Shown piece after piece: positions 23,761 to 35,383 of a DNA stretch of 64,000 nt. Made by a program: the position numbers and the translations under genes. The stretch is from Gordius sp. MW1 (lineage: Eukaryota; Nematomorpha; Gordioida; Gordea; Gordiidae): contig OZ038533.1 in assembly GCA_964036665.1 (NCBI GenBank), positions 15,161,075-15,225,074 on the forward strand, read 5' to 3'. A model generated the notes under the pieces. The model made no database searches and was not told the origin of the DNA. It saw only the letters and a program-made list of their open reading frames with translations. Position 1 is the first letter of the stretch. Each line of letters opens with the position of its first letter.

Positions 23761-24472
23761 ACCTAAAAATTTATTATAGATGGTCTAACAGACAGCCAAC
23801 TATGTAATATATATTTTTAACCTTATAAATGCATATATATTTTTTTATTGGGTTAATATATTTCATTTAATTAGATTGTGATTTCATAGAAAACCTAAAA
23901 AGTAATATTTAAAAAAATAATATAGGTATTAGATTCTAATTTACGATAAAATATATCGATAGAAACTAACACAAAATTCGAAACCTCCTTCAAAGGTATA
24001 AGCATAGCCCGTTATTTCTAATTAAATTGAATCTACTATTAAACTCAGACACGAATTGTACTTTAGATGGCGCGCGTAAGTTTATATAATTAGTAAAATT
24101 TTTACGTGTCATAGATATTACACCGCACGTGTGGCAGGGAAATGTCCGATATTTTTAAAATGAAAAGGTATTTTAGGAATCTGAAAAGGTTATTTTACCC
24201 CCGGCCGCCCTGGGCACCTACGGGTAAAGTTTCGAGCGAATCGGGCTGGTAGTTTAAGAATTTAGCCCTTTTTTAAAACTAAAAAAAACTTTTTTTTTAA
24301 TTTTTTTTTTACATTAAATTAATATTTTGTTTTAGTTAACACCATTGATAATATGACTTTTTGACCGTCCGCTGGCTACTGACCGACGAAATATATTGAT
24401 TTTCTAAACATAAAACACAACTTTATTATTTCATCATCTATATAAATAACATAATAACTTCTACTATTTTAA

Positions 24473-24545
24473 AGCCAGCATGGTATAGTGGTTATAGCGC
24501 CGGCTTGTGAACTGGAGGTGTGGGGTTCAAGTCAGGGAGTGGACA
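24473..24545 (+). other. tRNA-like sequence with Pol III A and B boxes
   Basis: TGGTATAGTGG matches the A-box consensus and GGTTCAAGTC the B box, with tRNA-like spacing. A GTG triplet sits where a His anticodon would be. The T-stem does not pair properly and the acceptor ends do not match, so it is a fossil tRNA or SINE head, not a working tRNA. It lies inside composite copy B. Confidence 0.5.
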
Positions 24546-24946
24546 AATTTTTTTTTTAATTTTTTTAAATTAAATTAATATTTGTTCATGTTAATACCAA
24601 TGATAATATGAAGTTTTGACCGTCCGCTGGCTACTGACCAATAAAAAAATGACCATTGGCCAAATAAATCGAAATTTTTTTTCGTTTTTGAATTGGTTAA
24701 CATTGATAATTACCCTATGTCCTCCCCTACAAGGGCCTATAACTAATTAACTAATTATTTTGCATCTAATACCCCCTATAGGCATTCTCGCCCCTTCCCA
24801 CCTTTCTCGCCCATAAATTGCATAGCAAATATGCTACGTTTATACGGAGTATAGAAGAGTTCCCCCTTCCCCTCTTCCCTTCCCCTCTTCCCTTCCCCTA
24901 CTCCCCTTCCCTTCTCCCCCTTCCCACGAGGGCTGAAGGCCCGAGT

Positions 24947-25324
24947 TTTTTTTTTGATAATAGATTATTAATTGTTTATTAAATAGTATACCAAAAATTA
25001 CATTCACGACTAAAAAATATAAAAACGCACTAGAACTAAACGGATAGCATTACGAATTCCATTGTGATCTTAGTTGATCAATTGTTGTGCAATTTATGGG
25101 CTCGCTTTTGTTATCCTGTCTAACATTGTTTCAATTGGACGGTGGTCCGTCCTGTCTCCCCCACTTAGCAAGAATATTTAAAGTTATGATTAAAATGTTA
25201 ACTTTTAATATCGTTATATGACAATGAGTTAATTGTTTCCATCATGCAAGTCTTTCCTATTTCTAAAAATACACGTATGTTGTGGGGTAATAATATCATT
25301 AATTTTTTATGGATGTTATTTAAG
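24947..25324. other. AT-rich DNA with a solo composite-repeat end
   Basis: Around 25085-25150 there is TTGTTGTGCAATTTATGGGC followed by TCGCTTTTGTTATCCTGTC, the family's other terminus, without the rest of the element. No gene seen. Confidence 0.5.
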
Positions 25325-27473
25325 GTGCACAGTAAGAAATTAAAAAATGCGCAGTAAAATATGCTCAGTAATATATTTAAGTGCGCAGTAAATTATAAAA
25401 AATTGCACAGTTAATTAATAATAAATTGCTCAGTAATTAAATAAAATTGCACAGTTAATTAATAATAAATTGCTCAGTAATTTAATAAAATTGCTCAGTA
25501 ATTTCATAGCCTTGCGTAATTTTTTAATATTTCTCAGTAATTTTGTAGCAATGAGCATTGGTCAGTAATTTAATAATATAACTCAGTACCTCTAGAATTT
25601 AATAAAATTGCTTAATCATTTGAATTGATAAGTAATTTTTGAGCATTGCTCAGTAATTTAATAACATTGCTCAGTACCTCAATAATTTAATAAAATTACT
25701 TAATAATTTGAATTGATAAGTCGCTTTTGAGCATTGCTCAGTAATCAAAACACAACTTAGTTTTCAATAGAATTGATTGGTTTTAAAATATATTATTTTA
25801 AAAAATGCCTAATAATCTTTACAAATTGTTCAATAATATTTAGATGCTAAATTAAAAAAATACTCAGTTTATAATTCAATAACTAATAATTAAATTATCA
25901 TTGATTTTATGTTTTTTATATAAAAAATTTAGTTTGTGAATAAAATTAAGCACTTATTTATTTTAGCTAAAATAAATAGTTCGGAGGCTTGATAATATAC
26001 ATTGCCCTTCCTCTTTTACTATGCATAAGTCATAAATTTAAATCTAATAAATTTTTGAAATTTTTATTAGAGTATAAACATAAATAATTTCAAATACAAA
26101 TGCATAATGAACATATTTTGATGACAAAACATAAATAATCTTAAATAGATATACATAGTGAACACCTTTTGCTGGAGCAACCTTTAATTCAAGCCTAAAA
26201 TTTGTTATAGTCAAGGCACATAATTTAAACTTACCATTATTTAACAATGAAGGCTGATTTGGCTTTTGAGGGTCTGCCCTCTTTCTTTTTTGCCCTAAAG
26301 GCACACACTTAGCTTCTTTGGGTGGTATGCAAAGTTTCAATTTAATTGCCAAACCCACTATATGCTTGCAAATATACTGTTTGAAAAACACTGGACAATT
26401 ACATTTTAATAAAAGCCTAAAACTAACAGATTATAAATAATACCTTTTTGTTGACATGAAAAATTTGAAATTGGAATTTTCATATGACACCATGTAAGAT
26501 ACAATATAGAATTCATCATCAACAAAGAGTATTTGAGAATGAGCAATTAGCCACTGCTCCAACTCTCCTAAACTAATTGTTGACACACCATATTTATTTC
26601 TTCTCAATGCAGTTAATTTTATAATTCATGTTGTTGAGATTATGCATAATAGATTTAGGCTTGAGGCCTAAATCAAACAGTTTTTTTTATCTCATCTTTA
26701 ATTTCATTATTTTAAGCTTGTCAGTATTTTCGGTATGAGATGAAGTTGATGTGTATACAATAACTTTATCTGATATAGATTCATATAATATATATATTCG
26801 AGCTGCACATTGTAGACCTCTACACTTAACTTTGTTGCACCTTAAATATTATAAAAGTCATAATATTATACCTGTAATACACTTTTGTACCCTCTTCACT
26901 GTTGTTTTTAAACCAAAGCCCCCAGCCATCCTCGACATATTTCTTTGCTTCTTCAGCCTTTTCATAAGTGGCAACCTTTTGCCAAATGATATTAGTACGT
27001 CTAAGTTTGATTTGGTAATTTGCCTTAACAACTTATTCACTACTATCAGATTCATAAGGATCAAGAGTCTGATAACCTGAGAATGTAGGTTCCATGTTCA
27101 TCAAGTTAAATTTGAAAGTAGCGCTAAAGGGAAGTACAGTTTTAGGAAAAAAGGTTTTTGCTATTAATATATTAACGAAAAAAAATCAACTTTTAAGGAG
27201 ACCACTGGTAATCCACGCCCTACTATGTAGGCTTCTCTAACTTAGTTTGCGAGTTCGAGACTCGCTTATGCCGATATATTTTGAAAATAATTTTAAATAA
27301 CTGTGCAAAAATCATATTTAATGAACAGCATCGTAATAAATAACTGAACAAATGAATTTAATACTGTACAAAAAATTATTTTACTGAATATTATTTTTTT
27401 TACTGTGCATTTGATTATTTTACTGTGCATTTGAATTTTCTACTGCGCGAAAATTTAATTTTTTACTGTGCAC
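25325..27473 (-). mobile_element. Deleted MULE with tandem-array inverted repeats
   Basis: Both ends start GTGCACAGTAA (left 25325, right complement ending 27473). They continue inward as many imperfect units of GCWCAGTAA plus AT-rich spacer: about 25325-25745 on the left and 27300-27473 on the right, in inverted orientation. Between them are fragments of a Mutator-like transposase on the minus strand. I do not see a matching 9-bp target duplication. Confidence 0.7.
26200..27080 (-). pseudogene. MULE transposase remnant, catalytic core deleted
   Basis: The minus strand from about 27075 reads YQTLDPYESDSSE, stop, then QIKLRRTNIIWQKVATYEKA, EEAKKYVEDGWGLWFKNN and SEEGTKVYYR. This is the N-terminal DNA-binding-like part of MULE transposases. 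Further pieces are KKLFDLGLKPKSIMHNLN and a segment ending FFMSTKRYY. The sequence then jumps to a SWIM zinc finger (CNCPVFFK then YICKHIVGLAIKLK, giving CxC and CxH ligands) and GQKRKRADPQKPNQP at 26410-26230. The DDE catalytic region expected between them is absent. Stops also occur, so this is a non-autonomous relic. Confidence 0.7.
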
Positions 27474-27784
27474 ATTAATTTGTTCTCACTTTTTATTGTA
27501 TTTATAAATTCATAATTTAAATTTCGCAAAAATAATTAAGACAGACTATTAATTACATGATAAACAGTTATATTAATTTGGTTTAACAATATCTTAAATG
27601 AGCATAAGTTGTAATTAATAATTTACCACATACAATAGCAAGCGTTAACATTAGCAAAACATTTCTTTCTCTTCTTTTGTCTCATTATCTCAAAGAAGTA
27701 AATTAGCAAAATTTAAGGATTTTTCTTTTTTAATTAGGAAATCTACATCAAGCAGTCATTCTTAAATTTTGTCACCTTACTTAA
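27474..27784. other. AT-rich spacer
   Basis: No gene seen in this stretch. Confidence 0.35.
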
Positions 27785-28013
27785 GGCTAGCAGTTGCTTC
27801 TAATAAATCTTATCGCTCGAGTCTGCTCGGGCAATCTGCTCATTGCTTCAACAAATTTTGCTATATTGACTCGCTGCTCGAGCATTTTTATTTGCCACTG
27901 TTCTGCCTAGTGCATTGAACAGCCAGCTCAGATTGTGCTAACGCGCTTATTAAGCAACTTAGTGTGAGTGAGCAAATAGTGAACATTGCTCACTCGAGCA
28001 ATTAACAACTCTA
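27785..28013 (-). repeat. hAT-like terminal region, AGAGTTGTTA family
   Basis: The complement begins CTAGAGTTGTTAATTGCTCG and contains TGCACTAGGCAGAACAGTGG. The same order occurs at 34043-34205 on the other strand. TAGAGTTG termini with GCTCG repeats suggest a hAT-type element, but I see no partner end. Confidence 0.5.
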
Positions 28014-29310
28014 GTGGCCAAGGCTAAAGCAGATTTCTACGAGAATTTGAACAAGTTAAAGATCTAAAAAATGTAAACCAGGGCAAGGAACTAAAAGGAG
28101 GTAATAAACTTAATAACTTTAAAGTACAAGGAAGGCATCACTCTAACTCGGGACTGTCAAATCATAGATCGTGGATAGAATACTTTAAAGAATTATTAAG
28201 CAGTGCAAATGGGGTTTTGAACCATTGCGAAAAAGAACTATGAATATGACCCAGAGTAAGAAGTGACAGAACAAAAGGTCAACCAGGTGTTCGAAATGAT
28301 AATTATGGGAAGAGCGGTGGCACCTGATAATACACCTATGGAAGGTTTTATAACCCTTGGGCCTTAGGCGTTAGGCGTACATACTTGTGGAGTGATGCCT
28401 GATGAGTGGAGGGAAAGCAATGTTATATAAATCTAAAAATATAGGGAGACAAACAAGAGTGCAATAACTGCCCTAGGATAATGTTAACGAGACACTTAAT
28501 AAGATGTATAGAAGCCAGATTTTAAAAATAATCTCAATAAATGAACGACAAATCGGGTTGATGCCTGGAAAGTCAACTTCAGATGCAATACATAGTCTTA
28601 GGCGACTTAAGTGGTTATGAAGGAAAAACAGGAGTGTCTACATCTAGGAAATATTTTAAATAAAACAACTAAGAATAAAGTTTTTAACAAACAGACTAAG
28701 TTAATCATGTAGGAAGGGGCATAGACTACATAGACTGCTCATCACGGTATAAAATGTGTGTGTTTTTTTCCGCCATTTTGAATAACACTACCGTCCTATA
28801 CCATATAATGGCGTTTTGCGCTGTGCCGTTTTGTTCGAACAGGAGAGGTAAAGAAAAATGGTTTTGATTCCATAAATAAGTAAGATATTACAAAATATAT
28901 GATATTTTTAAAAAATTTTAATATCATTACAGTTTTTACATTTTTAATTTTTATGAAATGTGTCAATAATAAATTTTTAAAAATATCGTATATTTTGTAA
29001 TATTTTACTTATTTATGAAATCAAAATTTTTTTTCTTTACCTCTCCTGTTCGAACAAAACGGTACAGCGCAAAACGCCATTATGTGATATAGGACGGTAG
29101 TGTTATTCAAAATGGAGGCGAATTTAACACACAATTTGCCATATGGAACATATAACATGGGCAGTCTATGTAGTCTATGGGAAGGGGAGATTGCTATGTT
29201 GGAGGGAAAATTGTATGGATAAAATTAACGAGAGAACGGAAAAGAGGAAGACTTAACCTTATTTTAAAATTTAATTTAAGCATGATATAAGTTAAAAAAT
29301 ATAAACAGGC
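28014..29310 (+). pseudogene. RTE-type non-LTR retrotransposon remnant, split by a MITE
   Basis: Frames from 28025 read AKADFYENLNKLKDLKN, then LSNHRSWIEYFKELLSSAN, the linker before reverse transcriptase. Later pieces are VNQVFEMIIMGRAVAPDN (the usual K-A-x-GPD region) and SGLMPGKSTSDAIHSLRRL at about 28555-28615 (the GFMPG-ST-DAI motif). Stops and shifts are many. After the MITE at 28720-29179 the 3' region resumes with GAGAACGGAAAAGAGGAAGA and TAAGCATGATATAAG. The same sequence ends the LINE at 63150-63220. The catalytic YADD part is missing. Confidence 0.75.
28720..29179. mobile_element. 460-bp foldback MITE inside the RTE remnant
   Basis: Ends CATAGACTACATAGACTGC and GCAGTCTATGTAGTCTATG are perfect inverted repeats. 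The inverted arms extend far inward, including GTCCTATACCATATAATGG, CGAACAGGAGAGGTAAAG and their complements, so most of the element folds on itself. An exact 8-bp target duplication GGAAGGGG flanks it (28712-28719 and 29180-29187), pointing to hAT-type mobilisation. Confidence 0.93.
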
Positions 29311-30264
29311 ATGTAAATATAAAGACAAATAGGAATTAAAGTTGAAAGAATTCACCATCAACATAAGTGATAAACAGTGATAGGAAAAATATTAAATTAT
29401 TGGGACTTACTTAATAGATTGAATTTTGAAAAACGCAGCTCAAAAGTTATTGGTCGACAGCAATAGATATTAAATGAAAGAATAGTTCATTTTTAAACAA
29501 ATTATAAATTTAAAATACACGATTTAAATCATTTTAATATAAGCAAAGTTACTTGAATAAGCCTTAAATATTTGGCCTTCGAAAACAAATGACATAACTA
29601 TTGGCAATAGAAGATATATGTCTTTAAATTTAAAGTTAACCCTAAATATTATAATAGGCTGATAGAAATAAAACCAAAAAAGTCAAATTTCGGAAGAAAT
29701 CCAAATTAATGTCATATAACTTAATTGATTTAGTTTTAAATACGTGAACCTCAAATTAAAACATGACTTTTTTATCTTTGTATTCATATAATTTAATGAA
29801 ATATGGTCTAAGCAGTTTCTGGCAACCCAAGTGTAATTTTAACAAAAATTAAATGATAACATCAATACATAAATCTGCCAAAATAATTTCCGTCTTTAAA
29901 ATTGATTAATATTTATAAATTAATGAAGTGTTATGCCGACATAATTTTTAATTAAAACTGTAGTAACCTATTTGATTTGGCAAACATCGAGTAGACAAAT
30001 TGTCTAAAATTAATTTAAAAAGCCTTGAATATATGTTTTTAATTTATAATTTTAAACGAACTTACATTATTTGGCATATCAAGTTAATTTTATATTCAAA
30101 CAAACATCCTGTATTTATGTATAAAATATCCTTTTATAAAACTCTATGGTTTGTGGAATATAGAATTACTATTTATTAAGATTGATAATAAATCAATTTT
30201 TTTAAATATATTTTGTGTTTTTAAAATAATATTATCTCCTTTTGCCACTACTAAAAATTAAAAC

Positions 30265-30305
30265 TCCTAGAGTTGTCATTGACAAGATCTCATTGTAAGT
30301 TAATA
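30265..30305 (+). promoter_or_regulatory. Conserved block upstream of GPCR copy 2
   Basis: CCTAGAGTTGTCATTGACAA then GATCTCATTGTAAG, about 90-130 bp before the ATG. It aligns with 44163-44205 and the complement of 4202-4240. Confidence 0.35.
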
Positions 30306-30394
30306 TATTATTTTTATATAATCATAACAAACTTATATTTATTTTCTAATATATATTAGAACTATTTTATCTTCTAATTTAACTTAAAGAAAAA

Positions 30395-31891
30395 ATGGAG
30401 AATGACAATTGTTTGTTATGGAGCACGGAAATAACTTATACTTATATTATGCCAACGATAATAGGAGCTGGAATTGTAGGAAACGTAATATACGTCTATT
30501 GCTTATACCAATCAAGACTAAGTGAAATATCTAAACGTCCAAATAAATCACCACGACGCAAGAGGACAACAATCGTAAGTGACAAAAATGCAATCCGACA
30601 ATCATTTTCTCATCAAAAACCATTTGAGTATTCCGTTCGTAACGTTTGGTTCTACATTCGAATTTTAACTATCTCTGATTTTATGGTAAGTTATAGTTTG
30701 ATATTATTCCCGACTCTTTACATGTCATGCTGGCGTCTATGTCAGCGTCAATTGGTTTGTTTGGTATAGCATCAAGGTTGGATTGCCGATAATGGATATT
30801 TTTACTCATTATAGTAATTTTATCAGAATAATAATTGCATTGGATCGATTGTGTGCCATGGTCAAGCCCTTAACTTATCAACAAAACATTAAAACATCCA
30901 CTATAAAAATAATTTCATTAGTGACTTTTGTGATATGTGTGGCTGTAACTATTCCATATAGCTGGGGATATTTAGTCATACCAGTAATGACGGTTGGTGA
31001 TCTGAGCGAAAAAAATACAAACGCAAGTAAAACCGATTCTAAAGGATGTATCCATGACAATTATAATAGTTTAATACAAAATGTGAGTGTAATGGTGCCA
31101 GTATTTAGAGAAGCAGTCATTCCTTTACCTTTATTTTCATATAATAAAGAACTATCTGATACAGTGGATCTTATACTGCCATTGAAAATTCTCAAGCAAA
31201 GCTACACCCATTCCAGAAACTCATTCGCAAATCATTGGTTTCCATCTTATAGAAAATGGGCAAACTTTTGCATGACAATTATACCTTTGATCATAACGTT
31301 TGTATCAAATTCCATCATAATTTATTTTTGTGCTAATGTATTAAAAATGCCTGCTATAAGGACTTCGAGCATTAAATCGTTAGGCTTCAACAAAAGTAAA
31401 CAAAACCTTTTAAAATTTAAATCACAATGTGTATTAGCTAACCCGCAATTTAAAGTAACCATGCCATCCACGTCAACTGCACCAACTGATAATTTAATAG
31501 ATAGTGTTTCAAACAGATTAAAAATCTACAAACCATTGTCCACTTCAGAGAGAGGAAGTTCGATTCCAGCTAACTCAAACAATATTACTTTGATTATGTT
31601 TAATGCATCTAAACTAAAAATTGAGTATGAAAAAAATAGGCGAAATATAAACGTAACAAAATGGATGATAACTTTAAATCTTTACCTCATATTGAACACA
31701 TTACCAATGACAATCTATATGTTCCTGTTTGAACAATACTTAGCCGACTTTACAAGCATGGATGAATTGTGGTTTCAAAATGTAGCCTTTTTGTCTAAAT
31801 ATGGAATTAATATATTGAGTATCTACATTACTCTTTATTTAACCCATTAGTGAAAAAAATAATACTCAAGACTTTCCATAAATATTTTTAA
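30395..31891 (+). pseudogene. GPCR paralogue 2, two frameshifts
   Basis: The ATG at 30395 opens MENDNCLLWSTEITYTYIMP, matching copy 3. Near 30747-30752, just after the conserved SCWR-x-C stretch before TM3, two bases are missing relative to copy 3 and the frame is lost. It resumes as WFVWYSIKVGLPIMDIF from about 30753. TM3 (DRLCAMVKP), TM4, the long extracellular loop 2, TM5 and TM6 (NLYLILNTLPMTIYMF) follow. Near 31835 one base is missing, so TM7 ends early (ITLYLTH, stop at 31850). In the restored alignment the original stop would be 31889-31891. It is a pseudogene unless these are sequencing errors. At protein level it is clearly more divergent from copy 3 than copy 1 is. Confidence 0.88.
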
Positions 31892-32240
31892 ATCCCTCAC
31901 AAATCGCAGTGTTATTATGCACAAAAAATACAAAAATATTTTATGTTATCTTCTAAGTATTTGAAATGTAATTTTAAACGTGTCTTTAACAAATTTGTTG
32001 ACATCTAAAATAGTAAATTTATTGAATGAATTTATTTTTAAATGGTATATATAAATAATTTAAGCATATTTTACATAAAACATATGTTAATTTTGCGTTA
32101 CTATCTATTGTAAACTAAGCCCTCGTTATATATATAAATTATTAAGTAAAGTTGTTACTTGTTTTCTATGACCTTAAAACAAGTATACTTTTTAAGCTGA
32201 CTACTTATTTTCAATAAATATATCTATTCTAAGTAAAGAT

Positions 32241-32860
32241 TAATTAACATATTTAGTTCTTTAGCTTGTTATTATTATTTCATAATCTAACGGTATAACT
32301 TAAGTGAATTATAAATCAACAATAATGCATCTATTATTCCATCCATTAAACTAATTTATCTAATAAAAACGTTGTTATAGCAATTTTTAATTTTAAAATT
32401 GGTCTCCTAGCAATAAAAATAAAATTTCTTGCTTATTATATTTCTTGGAAAAAATTAAAGGTACACAGAGAATATTCTTTTATATTGATCTTTAAAAGTC
32501 CAAACCCACCATATATTATAGAAGTCGTTATGCGGGTGGGTATAGGTTATGTTACAAATTTACTAATCCTTATCCTTAAATGCTTGACAAATAATATGTA
32601 AGCGATAAACTCTAATACATATAAAGAGCTTCTTTTCTTTATCAAATATTTGGTCCCACAGTCATGGAATTTGTTTTGATTAGTTTCTTCCATCTAGACT
32701 GAGTAATTGCCATGTCTTGATTAATCTCTTTTGTTTTCGTAACTTTGTCTACTTTCTACATCCCTTAAATCAGATCAGTTTTTTCAAACATACGGTCATG
32801 TTTGGACACTAAATTTGCAAAAATCATAGCTTGATGTCATTTCATAAAGCTATTCAAAAT
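32241..32860. other. AT-rich spacer downstream of GPCR copy 2
   Basis: No coding frame or repeat terminus recognised. Confidence 0.4.
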
Positions 32861-33660
32861 TCTACATTCACGAGGTCGTCCTCTTCCTCTCTTCCCCGGT
32901 GCCGCCATGTACAGTTAATGCATTCGTCTCCCTTCTTATAATATGCCCACCACATAGCCGATTTTCGTTAATCATGTCCGCCATTGGTTGAATACCCAGT
33001 CAGGAGAAAGTCATTCATCATATGGTCAAGCTTAGTATACCCTAAGCTCCACCGTGTGGCTTGTAATAGCTTTTCTTCCACGATGTTTAATGCTAATGTT
33101 TAACTTCCATAGAGTGACAACGTTCTTACGCTGTATTTGTAAGCCTTGCTCTTTAACCGCTTTGGCATTTTCTTGTCGCCCATTAAACCGGATATAATTT
33201 GCCATTTAAGCCATCCTTTTGACTTCTATTGCGTTACCTCCTCTTGATGGACCATCGAGCCGAGGTATGTAAACCTGTCTACTTATGTGTACTTTATATG
33301 GTCATCCAGCGATGGGGTGCCTGTAACGTTCATTTCCGTGTGTACCGTTCTTCGATCGCTGATCTCTAAACCATATTCAGCTAAGCGCTTTGACCACTTT
33401 TCGGTCTTTTCGAAAACTTTTTCCTTTGTCTCTTTGCATAGTACTATATTATCGGCATATAACAAGGCGATGGCCTTGAATGTCTCCAGTTGTCCATAAT
33501 TATATTAAACAAAAAGGGACTTAGAGCAGATCCCTGATGTAATCCAATTTCAACCCGAAAAGGTTTATAGTTTTCAACTGTCGTCCTAACGCACGAATTT
33601 GAGCTTCCATAAATATATTTCTTAAGTCGTATATATGCTCAGGGATATTTTGTTTTCTAA
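32861..33660 (-). pseudogene. RTE-type non-LTR retrotransposon remnant (minus strand)
   Basis: The minus frame 33465-33283 reads LYADNIVLCKETKEKV, the YADD box of reverse transcriptase with the second D changed to N, then SKRLAEYGLEISDRRT. Downstream come KMPKRLKSKAYKYSVRTLSL and EEKLLQATRWSLGYTKLDH, matching the usual C-terminal region of RTE-type ORF2. GRGRPRE-like coding lies near 32870. Several stops and frame changes. Endonuclease and early RT motifs are absent. Confidence 0.75.
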
Positions 33661-33690
33661 AGTACCATCATATTGAATGGCGAGGGACCA

Positions 33691-33990
33691 TGCGCGTAGC
33701 CAGTGGGGAGGGGGGGGGGGGGGGAAGCGGGAAATTCGTCCCCTCTACCCTGGCTAAAATTTGAAAATTTTTTGTATAAATAAATAAATAAATTGAATGG
33801 GTTAAATTATTATAGTTAGTTGCATAAAAGATTTTAAGAGACTTAAAAACTCCTAGGTAAATATTATTTACATTTCATTTTTTAAATTAAATTTTTGACA
33901 AAAGCTATACCCCTCTATTATAATATTTCCAAACATAAGTGTGCAAACTGCTATTAAAAAAATTTGATTAAATAATTTTTCCCAATGAAA
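33691..33990. mobile_element. Fragment of the longer GCGCGTAGCCAG MITE
   Basis: ATGCGCGTAGCCAGTGGGG starts the element. Its interior (GTTAGTTGCATAAAAGA, then TTAAGAGACTT) matches the complement of 51050-51130 within the 630-bp element at 50575-51204. The second terminus is not preserved clearly. Confidence 0.5.
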
Positions 33991-34042
33991 ACTTCAGACC
34001 CTCGTAATGCTTATAACCATAGACTTAGTCTATGCTTATAAG

Positions 34043-34205
34043 TAGAGTTGTTAAATTGCTCGCGTGAGCAATCCTCACTATGTGCTTTGCTCGACCACGC
34101 ACACTGAGCTGTTTAACATGTTCGTTAGCACCATGACTGCTCGCTGTTGGGTGCACTAGGCAGAACAGTAGCATATAAAAACGCTCGAGAGGCGAGTCGA
34201 AGCAG
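34043..34205 (+). repeat. hAT-like terminal region, AGAGTTGTTA family
   Basis: Starts TAGAGTTGTTAAATTGCTCG and runs through TGCACTAGGCAGAACAGTAG to AACGCTCGAGAGGCGAGTC. It matches the complement of 27785-28013. Confidence 0.5.
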
Positions 34206-35114
34206 CAATTTTACTTATATAGATGTGTAATTAAAATCGGTGCACACTGCCTGCACAGCACGCACCATTTTATTAACAATAACTATCCCCTACCCCTCCC
34301 TCCCTCTCTTAACCACTGCATAGCATATGCACTAGCAAGCACGCACTATCCCCTACCCCTCCCTCCCTCTCTAAACTTATGCATATGCGTCATAGCATAG
34401 TAGCGCATCGCCTCCCATACAAAATAATATTTGGGTTATGTGATGTTGAAGCCGGGTGGAACGGGGTTGGGAACAGGGATGGCCCGGAGTAGAGCAGGGT
34501 TGGAGCAAGGCGACTAGCCTTGCTCTTTGGGTGTGAATATTTAGGAGCAAGAATATATCCATGCTCGCATTATAAGCTGGGTTGTGTGAGAAGGGAAAGA
34601 GAAGGGGGGGGGGAGTTATATGGTGCTGTGCTACTACTACATGCGTGGTAAAAGGATATAATGTGTTAATCTAAATTAAAATCGTTTCAAGATGGCCAAA
34701 ACCGAAATAATACATTTACATTTATTATTACAATATAGTAGAGTATTTATTTGTAATTTTTATTTTATATATTGATATTAGGATACAATATTATTTTAAT
34801 TTATTTTTTAAATCAAAACAAATGATAATTAAGAAATTTATTTTATAAAATTGTTTAGTGACAGTCATTCAGCCGAAATATTAGGATATAAAAACCATAC
34901 CTTATGAATGGAAACCCCAAGGTGGAGAGACCTTGAGGTTTCTCGGGGTTGTGCATTTCGTTCCGACCTAATGTTTTGGGCTAGAGTTTGAATCTTGCCC
35001 CAAAATTTTAGTTTGGGACGTATGGGAACCCTTAGGTGGATGCAAAACCCATGCTAAGCCTAAAAGGTTTTAGGTTAGGTTGGTTTAAAACCTCGAGGTT
35101 TTAAAACAACCTAA
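34206..35114. repeat. Simple and diverged repeats, no gene
   Basis: Contains a duplicated pyrimidine-rich block (CCCCTACCCCTCCCTCCCTC at about 34287 and 34350) next to CATAGCATATGC-like pieces. A short GGGGGGG run is at about 34605. At 34910-35110 there is internally repetitive AACCTTAGG/CCTAAGGTT-type sequence that the Harbinger-like MITE interrupts. No coding signal. Confidence 0.45.
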
Positions 35115-35383
35115 GGGCCCGTCTTAATATACGCTTCAACATCATGACGTCATATTTTTGTTTGTCTAAATATGCGATGTTCTTGTCGCGGAATCAACAA
35201 GTTTAGTTTAGTTACTATGTGAATATGCATTAATAAGCGTAATTAAAAAATAAATATTTGTTTTATTAGCAAAAACACAAAAACAGAGCAAAAATGAAGT
35301 GACGCTCGTATTAAGACGCGTCTTGTTTTAACATGCATTCGCTTTTTCAAGCTAGCTACAAAAGCGCGTATTAAGACGCACCC
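35115..35383. mobile_element. 269-bp PIF/Harbinger-like MITE
   Basis: Left GGGCCCGTCTTAATATACGC and right GCGCGTATTAAGACGCACCC are imperfect inverted repeats. A 3-bp TAA flanks both ends (35112-35114 and 35384-35386), the pattern of PIF/Harbinger insertions. The interior is non-coding. Confidence 0.7.

Larger units (their letters stand above)
22147..24946 (-). repeat. Composite repeat family, copy B
   Basis: On the plus strand it starts TTAATTGCTATGCAATTTAT, then a GTCCGTC microsatellite (about 22183-22215). Duplicate modules follow with AGGTGCCCCACCCCTCATC. Next come repeated GCTATGCAATTTAACTAG pieces, a tandem array (22690-23760), a tRNA-like block and a second pair of array units. After these lie GATAATTACCCTATG, the subterminal CCCATAAATTGCATAGCA, a pyrimidine-rich tract and the terminal hairpin GGGCTGAAGGCCCGAG before a T-run. 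It carries no protein gene of its own. Confidence 0.8.
29440..32240 (+). repeat. Segmental duplication, copy 2
   Basis: Contains GPCR paralogue 2 plus flanks that still align with copy 3. AAAAGTTATTGGTCGACAGC at 29450 matches CAAGTTATTGGTCGAAAGTA at 43195. Downstream, CAAATTTGTTGACATCTAAA at about 31990 matches CAAATTTCTTTGACATCTAA at about 45936. It is more diverged than copies 1 and 3 are from each other. Edges are approximate. Confidence 0.7.

Noticed and set aside
24473..24545. Functional tRNA-His
   Set aside because: A and B boxes fit, but the T-stem and acceptor stem do not pair. It lies in a mobile repeat.
25325..25745. CRISPR-like regularly spaced repeats
   Set aside because: Units are short, irregular, unspaced by unique sequence, and mirrored at 27300-27473 as transposon inverted repeats. 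The genome is eukaryotic.
27196..27280. A second tRNA (GCGAG-TTCGAGA-CTCGC T-arm)
   Set aside because: The T-arm is perfect but no matching acceptor, D or anticodon stems could be drawn. Kept only as a curiosity inside the MULE.
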